Assembly: GCA_964487605.1 (NCBI GenBank)
Contig: CAZARU010000030.1
Span: 4,247-68,246, forward strand
From: JAJDAH01 sp964487605
GTDB taxonomy: Bacteria; Myxococcota_A; Polyangia; Polyangiales; Polyangiaceae
DNA length: 64,000 nucleotides
Direction: 5' to 3'
Positions 58,225 through 64,000 of the stretch are shown piece by piece (the stretch's first letter is position 1; each line of letters opens with the position of its first letter). The notes under the pieces are model-generated. The model was not told where the DNA came from and did not search any database. It saw nothing but the letters and a program-made list of their open reading frames with translations. The position numbers were made by a program, and so were the translations under genes.

Positions 58225-59820
58225 ATGACCCTACCCACCGCCGTGGCGGAGCGACGCACGTTCGCCATCATTTCCCATCCTGACGCCGGAAAGACGACGC
58301 TCACCGAGAAGCTGTTGCTCTTCGGCGGGGCCATCCAGCTGGCTGGAGCCGTGAAGGCGCGCGGCGAGCGGCGACGCGCGCGAAGCGACTGGATGAAGGT
58401 GGAGCAAGAGCGCGGAATCAGCGTCACGGCCAGCGCGATGACCTTCCAGTGGGGCGGGTGCACCTTCAACCTCCTGGACACTCCCGGCCACGAAGACTTC
58501 AGCGAGGACACGTACCGCACGCTGACGGCGGTGGACTCCGCCGTCATGGTGCTCGACGCCGCCAAGGGCATCGAGAACCAGACGCGGAAGCTCTTCGAGG
58601 TCTGCCGGTTGCGCGACGTCCCCATCATCACGTTCGTGAACAAGCTCGATCGCGAGGGGCAAGATCCCTTCGCGTTGCTCGACGAGGTGGAGCAGTCGCT
58701 CGCGCTGGACGTGAGCCCCGCGTCGTGGCCCATCGGCATGGGACGATCGTTCGCCGGAACGTGGGACCTCTTGACCAACAGGTTCATCCCCTTGTCCAGG
58801 AGCGAGAGCGATCGCGTCGAGGACGTTCCCGAGGCGGAGGTGTGCCGGGGCCTCGACGATCCGAAGCTCGCGGCGCGCCTCGACGAGCGTGCGCTGCGGG
58901 AACTCCGCGAGCAGGTCGAGATGGCGCGCGGCCTCTGCCCAGCCCTCGACCTCGCCGCCTATCGGGAGGGGCACCAGACCCCGGTGTACTTCGGAAGTGC
59001 GCTGAAGAACTTCGGGGTGAGAGAGCTGCTGGAGGGCCTCGTGAACATGGCGCCACCTCCGCGCCCGCAGCCTGCCGTCGAGCGAACGGTGGATCCCTCC
59101 GAGTCGAAGGTGACGGCGTTCGTGTTCAAGGTCCAGGCGAACATGGATCCCAAGCACCGCGACCGCATCGCGTTCGTGCGCCTGTGCTCGGGTCACTTCC
59201 GCCGGGGGATGAAGCTGCGACACGTCCGCAGCGACACGCAGCTCGCGGTGCACAACCCCGTCCTGTTCCTGGCGCAAGACAGGGAGATTGCCGACGAGGC
59301 CTGGGCGGGGGACATCGTGGGCATTCCCAACCACGGCAAGCTCCGCATCGGCGACGCGCTCACCGAGGGCGAGGCGCTGCACTTCCGGGGGATCCCGAGC
59401 TTCGCGCCCGAGCTCCTCATGCGCGTCCGCGCGACCGATCCGCTCAGAGCGAAGCACCTGGGCAAGGCGCTCACCCAGATCGCCGAGGAGGGCGCCGCGC
59501 GGGTGTTCAAGCCGCGAATCGGCGGCGACTGGATCGTCGGCGTCGTCGGATCGCTCCAGTTCGACGTCCTGGCCGACCGCGTCCGCAGCGAGTACGAGCT
59601 CCCCGTCGTCCTCGAGGCGACCGGCTGGATCACGGCGCGCTGGGTGGAGTCCGACGACGGCGCCGTGTTGCGCGACTTCATCAACAAGAACGAGGCGGGC
59701 CTCGCCGAGGACCACCTGGGAGCGCCCGTGTTCCTGGCGCGCAGCGACTACCAGCTCGAGTACACCCAGCAGGACTGGCCGGCGGTGCGCTTCCTGAAGA
59801 CGGTGGACCAGCGCGACTGA
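58225..59820 (+). CDS. prfC: Peptide chain release factor 3
   Basis: RF3 is the GTPase that recycles RF1 and RF2 after peptide release. The 531-residue protein, close to the E. coli RF3 length, has G1 (ISHPDAGKTTLTEKLL), the switch with EQERGISVTASAMTF, G3 (DTPGHEDFSEDTYR), and G4 (FVNKLDREGQDP). The domain II and III segments (FRRGMKLRHVRSDTQ, VGSLQFDVLADRVRSEY) are intact. The start is an ATG directly after the RCC1 gene stop. No nearby translation genes explain its location. Confidence 0.95.
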   Translation: MTLPTAVAERRTFAIISHPDAGKTTLTEKLLLFGGAIQLAGAVKARGERRRARSDWMKVEQERGISVTASAMTFQWGGCTFNLLDTPGHEDFSEDTYRTLTAVDSAVMVLDAAKGIENQTRKLFEVCRLRDVPIITFVNKLDREGQDPFALLDEVEQSLALDVSPASWPIGMGRSFAGTWDLLTNRFIPLSRSESDRVEDVPEAEVCRGLDDPKLAARLDERALRELREQVEMARGLCPALDLAAYREGHQTPVYFGSALKNFGVRELLEGLVNMAPPPRPQPAVERTVDPSESKVTAFVFKVQANMDPKHRDRIAFVRLCSGHFRRGMKLRHVRSDTQLAVHNPVLFLAQDREIADEAWAGDIVGIPNHGKLRIGDALTEGEALHFRGIPSFAPELLMRVRATDPLRAKHLGKALTQIAEEGAARVFKPRIGGDWIVGVVGSLQFDVLADRVRSEYELPVVLEATGWITARWVESDDGAVLRDFINKNEAGLAEDHLGAPVFLARSDYQLEYTQQDWPAVRFLKTVDQRD

Positions 59821-59835
59821 GACCAGGCCCGCCCC

Positions 59836-60960
59836 TTGCCGAAGCCCCTCGCCACGCGTCGCTACTTCGTCACCTGTGCCGCCGGCACGGAGGTGGCCCT
59901 GCGCGACGAGCTACGGGAGATCGGCCTGCATCGGGTTCGCGCGGACCGAGGCGGCGCGCGCTTCGAGGGCACGACCGAGGACGCATGGCGTGCGTGCCTC
60001 TGGACCCGCATCGGCGTCCGCGTGATGCAACCACTGGCCGAGTTCGCGGCGCCCACGGCCGACGCACTCTACGAAGGCACGAGGGGCATCGACTGGTCCG
60101 AGCACCTGACGCCCAGGACCACCCTGGCGGTCTCCGCGGTCTGTCGCGACAGCGCGCTCGGCCACACCATGTTCGTCGCGCAGCGCACGAAGGACGCCAT
60201 CGTGGACCAGATCCGCGACGCCGTCGGCACGCGACCCTCGGTCGATCGCCACGACCCCGACGTCGCCGTCTTCGTGCGCATCGCGGCCGATCGCGCATCC
60301 GTCCACCTCGATCTCGCGGGGCGGTCGCTGCACGAGCGCGGGTGGCGCCGCCGCTCCACGACGGCGCCTCTGAAGGAGACCCTGGCGGCTGCCGTCGTTC
60401 GATTGTCGGGCTGGGACCGCGACTCCCCGTTCGTCGATCCGTTGTGCGGCACCGGCACGCTCGCCATCGAAGCCGACCACCTGTCCCGCCGCATCGCCCC
60501 CGGCCTCGGCCGAGATCGCTTCGGGTTCGAGCGGTGGGCGTCCTTCGGCGAGGCGTCCGCCGCCGCGATGGGGCGCCTGCGCGACGAGGCGCGCAGCGCC
60601 GCGCTCGCGCACGGCCCCGAGGTGCTCGCCTTCGACGCGGATCCGCGCGCCGTCGAGGCCGCCCGCGCCTGCGTCCGCGTCGCGCGCTCCCGAGCACGGG
60701 TCGATCGCGCGCAGATCCGCGACCTGCGGGGGACCACACCTCCCGGAACCGTCTGCGCCAACCCGCCCTACGGGGAGCGCATGCCGACGACCGCTGGAAT
60801 GCGGCGCGACATCGACGAGGCGCTCGGCCGGCTCCCGAGAGGCCACCGCGTCGCGCTCCTGGTTCCTGCCGGAAGCGCGCTCCGCGCGGCGCGCCGCGCC
60901 GAGCGCGTGTCGCTCTACAACGGCGCGCTCGACTGCGAGCTGCTGCGCTGGCGGACGTGA
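59836..60960 (+). CDS. THUMP-domain RNA methyltransferase, RlmL-type
   Basis: The 374-residue protein starts with a TTG 15 bases after prfC. The N-terminal part has the ferredoxin-like/THUMP region (YFVTCAAGTEVALRDELRE, then VSAVCRDSALGHT). The C-terminal Rossmann methyltransferase has DPLCGTGTLAIEA as the SAM site and NPPYGERM as the adenine/guanine-N-methyltransferase active site. E. coli RlmL methylates G2445 of 23S rRNA; this protein resembles its N-half without the RlmK half. The target is inferred to be 23S rRNA or tRNA. It lies directly after prfC, forming a two-gene translation-related unit. Confidence 0.9.
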   Translation: MPKPLATRRYFVTCAAGTEVALRDELREIGLHRVRADRGGARFEGTTEDAWRACLWTRIGVRVMQPLAEFAAPTADALYEGTRGIDWSEHLTPRTTLAVSAVCRDSALGHTMFVAQRTKDAIVDQIRDAVGTRPSVDRHDPDVAVFVRIAADRASVHLDLAGRSLHERGWRRRSTTAPLKETLAAAVVRLSGWDRDSPFVDPLCGTGTLAIEADHLSRRIAPGLGRDRFGFERWASFGEASAAAMGRLRDEARSAALAHGPEVLAFDADPRAVEAARACVRVARSRARVDRAQIRDLRGTTPPGTVCANPPYGERMPTTAGMRRDIDEALGRLPRGHRVALLVPAGSALRAARRAERVSLYNGALDCELLRWRT

Positions 60961-61237
60961 CCAGTGCGGCGCGAGCGCCCCGCCGAGCACCGTCGAGCAA
61001 GACGTCGCGAAAGGTGGGACCACGCGCAGGCCAAGGCGTTTCAGGTTCGTTCCGTCGCAGCGGACCGAGCGCGGTGCCGCGCCGCGGCATGACCCGGACG
61101 TTGCGATTCTTGCGCCGGGCGAGGGCAGCGATTCGAGACGCGAGCGTCCGCAGCGCGCCTTGCTGCGACGATCGCTGCCGCGTAGACTGCCGCCAACGAT
61201 AGTGCGGGCGACCGGAGGAGCGTGCGGTCGGATCGGC
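60961..61237. other. Intergenic gap of 277 bases
   Basis: Between the RNA methyltransferase stop and the cysteine-repeat lipoprotein start, I see no clear gene or RNA. Only the GGAGGAG at 61214-61220 stands out as a possible ribosome site. The minus-strand frames through here are shadows. Confidence 0.5.
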
Positions 61238-61927
61238 GTGCTCGCGCTGATCCGGTGGGTGCTCGTTGTCGCGCTGCTGGGCGCCGGGTGCACGCTGTCG
61301 AGCTCGCTCGATGACCTGTCCGGCGTAGGCGCCGGCGGACACGCCGAGGGAGGGAGCGACGCGGGCTCGGGCGGCTCGACGGGGGGAGGCGACGACGGCG
61401 GATCCGCGGCGGGCGGTGCGACCCCCGACGGCGGGCTGGACGGAACGACGTGCTTCTCGTCGTGCGCGGAAGCCGGCAAGGACTGCGGCACGCTCTCCGA
61501 TGGGTGCGGGGGAACGCTGGACTGCGGCAGCTGCACCGCGCCGGAAACCTGCGGCGGCGGGGGCGAGCGGAACGTCTGCGGTTGCTCGCCGACGAGCTGC
61601 GCGGCCCTTGGAAAGAACTGCGGCACCGTCGACGACGGCTGTGCGGGTACCCTGGACTGCGGCGACTGCGTGACCGGAGAGACGTGCGGCGGAGCCGGCG
61701 AGGCCAATGTCTGCGGGCCCGGCGGCTGCTCGCCGACGACGTGCGTCGCGGAGGGGAAGGACTGCGGCACGCTCTCGGACGGCTGCGCCGAGACGCTCGA
61801 CTGCGGAAGCTGCGTGGCGCCCGAGTCGTGCGGAGGCGGGGGAACGCCGAACGTGTGCGGATGCACGCCCACGACCTGCGCCGCAGAGGGCAAGGACTGC
61901 GGGACGATCTCGGACGGCTGCGGGTGA
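61238..61927 (+). CDS. Cysteine-rich repeat lipoprotein, 5' fragment ended by a frameshift
   Basis: The protein begins with a lipoprotein signal (VLVVALLGAGCTLSSSLDDL) and a Gly/Ala/Ser linker. Four 45-residue repeats with eight cysteines each then start (SCAEAGKDCGTLSDGCGG; CGCSPTSCAALGKNCG; and so on). The frame ends in TGA at 61925-61927 inside the fourth repeat. The continuation is in a different reading frame (+1 base), as if one G were missing from a GGGG run at about 61922-61925. The start could be GTG 61202 or GTG 61238, with GGAGGAG at 61214-61220. The frame also opens at TTG 61160. This fragment probably belongs to the next feature as one original gene. Confidence 0.78.
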   Translation: MLALIRWVLVVALLGAGCTLSSSLDDLSGVGAGGHAEGGSDAGSGGSTGGGDDGGSAAGGATPDGGLDGTTCFSSCAEAGKDCGTLSDGCGGTLDCGSCTAPETCGGGGERNVCGCSPTSCAALGKNCGTVDDGCAGTLDCGDCVTGETCGGAGEANVCGPGGCSPTTCVAEGKDCGTLSDGCAETLDCGSCVAPESCGGGGTPNVCGCTPTTCAAEGKDCGTISDGCG

Positions 61928-64000
61928 CCCTGGCCTGCGGCACGTGTACGGCGCCGGCGACCTGCGGCGGTGGCGGTATTGCCGGAAGCTGCGGCTGCAC
62001 GCCCACGACCTGCTCCACGCTCGGCAAGAACTGCGGAACCGTCCCGGACGGCTGCGGAGGCCAGCTCGCCTGCGGCTCGTGCACGCCGCCCCAGACGTGC
62101 GGGGGCGGGCCCGAGGCCAACGTCTGCGGATGCACCCCAACGAGCTGCCTCGCCGAGGGAAAGAACTGTGGCACCGTGCTCAACGGCTGCGGCGGCGCGC
62201 TTTCGTGCGGGACCTGCACGCCACCCGAGACGTGCGGCGGCGCCGGCACCGCCAACGTCTGCGCCATCGGCGTTTGCGTCCCGACGACGTGCGCCGCCCA
62301 GGGCAAGACGTGCGGGACCATCTCCAACGGCTGCGGCGACGCGCTGGACTGCGGCTCCTGCTTCGCGCCCCAGTCGTGCGGCGGCGGCGGTACTCCGAAC
62401 GTCTGCGGGTGCACGCCGACCACCTGCGCGGCCGAGGGAAGGAACTGCGGGACCATCTCCGACGGGTGCGGCGGCTCGCTGGACTGCGGGACCTGCACTC
62501 CGCCGGCGACGTGCGGCGGCTCCGGCCTGCTGAACGTGTGCGGCTGTACGCCCACCACGTGCGTGGCCCAAGGCAAGAACTGCGGGACCATCTCCGACGG
62601 GTGCGGCGGCTCGCTGGCGTGCGGGACGTGCACGCTGCCCCAGACGTGCGGCGGCGCCGGAACCGCCAACGTCTGCGGGTGCACCCCCACCACCTGTGTC
62701 GCCCAAGGGAAGAACTGCGGCACGCTTCCCGACGGGTGCGGCTCCTCGCTCTCCTGCGGGAGCTGCGTGCTGCCGCAGACCTGTGGCGGCGCCGGAACCG
62801 CCAACGTGTGCGGCTGCACCCCCACCACCTGCACCGCGCAGGGCAAGAACTGCGGCACCATCCCCGACGGGTGCGGCGCCTCGATCTCGTGCGGCAACTG
62901 CACGGTGCCGGGAGAGTCGTGCGGCGGCAGCGGGACGGCCAACGTCTGCGGCGGCGGCGCGTGCATGCCGACCACCTGCGGCGCCGAGGGAAAGAACTGC
63001 GGATCCATCTCCGACGGGTGCGGCGGAACCCTCTCCTGCGGCACCTGCGCCCTGCCGCAAACGTGCGGAGGCACCGGAACCGCCAACGTGTGCGGGTGCA
63101 CCCCCACCACCTGCCTCGCACAAGGAAAGAACTGCGGATCCATCTCCGACGGATGTAGCGGGAACCTGTCCTGCGGCACCTGCTCGCTCCCGCAGACTTG
63201 CGGCGGCGCCGGAACCGCGAACGTCTGCGGATGCTCGCCCACCACCTGCGCCGCTCAGGGCAAGAACTGCGGCACCCTCCTCGACGGATGCGGCGGATCC
63301 CTGGCCTGCGGGAGCTGCACGCTTCCCCAGACGTGCGGCGGCGCCGGAACCGCGAACGTCTGCGGATGCTCGCCGGCAAGCTGCGTGTCGCTGGGGAAGA
63401 ACTGCGGATCCATCTCCGACGGCTGCAGCGGAACGCTCTCCTGCGGCACGTGCACGCTACCGCAGACCTGTGGTGGCGCCGGAACTGCGAACGTCTGCGG
63501 GTGTACTCCCACCACCTGCGCCGCTGAGGGTAAGAACTGCGGAACGATCCAGGACGGCTGCGGAGGATCACTCTCCTGCGGCAACTGCACGCTGCCGGGC
63601 GAGACGTGCGGCGGCAGCGGGACACCCAACGTCTGCGGCGCCGGCGCCTGCACTCCCACCACGTGCGTCGCGCAGGGCAAGAACTGCGGCACCATCCCCG
63701 ACGGCTGCGGAGGATCACTCTCTTGCGGCAGCTGCACCCTGCCGCTGGTCTGCGGTGGCGCGGGTACGTCCAACGTGTGCGGATGCACGCCCACCACCTG
63801 CTTCGCGCAGGGCAAGAACTGCGGCACCATCCCCGACGGATGCGGCGGCTCGCTCTCCTGCGGCAACTGCACCCTGCCGCTCCTGTGCGGTGGCGCCGGA
63901 ACCGCCAACGTCTGCGGCTGCACCCCCACCACCTGCGCCGCGCAAGGAAAGAACTGCGGATCCATCTCCGACGGGTGCGGCGGAACCCTCTCCTGCGGCA
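61440..64000 (+). repeat. 135-base cysteine-rich tandem repeat array
   Basis: About nineteen copies of a 135-base unit (45 residues) run to the window edge. Some neighbours share near-identical blocks such as ggcaagaactgcggcaccat. Spacing is fairly regular, with occasional 3-9-base insertions. Copies are similar enough to allow recombination, slippage and assembly errors. Confidence 0.85.
61927..64000 (+). CDS. Continuation of the cysteine-rich repeat protein, open at the window edge
   Basis: Directly after the stop of the 5' fragment, the frame beginning at 61927 continues the interrupted repeat without any stop to the end of the window. It encodes about fifteen more 45-residue units with the pattern TPTTCxAQGKNCGTISDGCG, then a short SCGxC, then TLPQTCGGAGTANVCGC. 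Eight cysteines recur per unit. No signal peptide starts this frame, so it is read as the 3' part of the upstream gene after a one-base deletion. An internal GTG at 62175 could start a separate unit. The product looks like a rigid cysteine-cross-linked surface filament or stalk. The C-terminus lies beyond the window. Confidence 0.82.

Noticed and set aside
59911..63123. Minus-strand open frame of 1070 codons across the cysteine-repeat gene
   Set aside because: Its composition is antisense shadow of the high-GC cysteine repeats; the plus frame has a signal peptide, lipobox and regular cysteine spacing.
61440..64000. CRISPR-like periodic repeats
   Set aside because: The 135-base period codes for cysteine-rich protein units in one frame, with no short palindromic repeats or unique spacers.
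1..64000. Insertion sequence, prophage, integrase or tRNA
   Set aside because: No transposase, integrase, phage structural protein or tRNA-like cloverleaf was recognised on either strand.

Overview
The window is GC-rich bacterial chromosome that looks like a myxobacterium, probably a Polyangia-type Myxococcota. The signs are a MYXO-CTERM-like C-terminus (GCGC, one membrane helix, then an arginine run), many lipoproteins whose lipid-anchored cysteine is followed by Gly/Ser/Ala-rich linkers and cysteine-rich repeats, a Ser/Thr kinase with a PEGA tail, a DUF1552/DUF1592 gene pair, and heavy use of GTG starts with 4-base ATGA/GTGA overlaps. This placement is inferred from protein style, not from a marker gene. 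Coding density is very high. No gene-free stretch exceeds 300 bases, and I saw no rRNA, tRNA, CRISPR array, insertion sequence or prophage.

Left part (1-25 kb): a Tat-type amidohydrolase lipoprotein and a small cysteine-containing lipoprotein are followed by a plus-strand run (acyltransferase 3, membrane-embedded spermidine-synthase-like protein, multi-pass glycosyltransferase-like protein). This meets a minus-strand run of six genes reading from 18.2 kb down to 7.6 kb: three large multi-pass membrane proteins, a glycosyltransferase-2/methyltransferase fusion, a B12-binding radical SAM protein and an SGNH hydrolase lipoprotein. Together with an isolated GDP-mannose 4,6-dehydratase (19 kb) and a WbpD-like N-acetyltransferase (24.4 kb), this resembles an uncharacterised envelope glycan or glycolipid locus. 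Between them lie a ChrA chromate transporter, a DAO-type FAD oxidoreductase, an aldo/keto reductase and a STAS-like small protein.

Middle part (25-43 kb): uvrA; a response regulator with a DUF4388-like tail; a lipoprotein carrying a Hedgehog/intein (Hint) domain, overlapping a second small lipoprotein; the DUF1552/DUF1592 exported pair; a four-gene run of quinone oxidoreductase, unknown protein, PilT-like ATPase and HAD phosphatase; a diheme cytochrome-peroxidase-like lipoprotein with an overlapping exported partner; and an M23 peptidase.

Right part (44-64 kb): an STPK-PEGA gene overlaps two TPR/PEGA genes and converges on an FHA-domain sigma-54 activator, which looks like a signalling module. 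Then come a 954-residue MYXO-CTERM protein with a lamin-tail-like domain and cysteine repeats; an operon of a small unknown protein, an SCP2/alpha-beta-hydrolase fusion and an SDR dehydrogenase; a 14-repeat cysteine-rich/7-blade RCC1 lipoprotein; release factor 3; and a THUMP/RlmL-type RNA methyltransferase. The window ends inside a long 45-residue-repeat cysteine-rich lipoprotein gene that carries an apparent one-base deletion near 61924.
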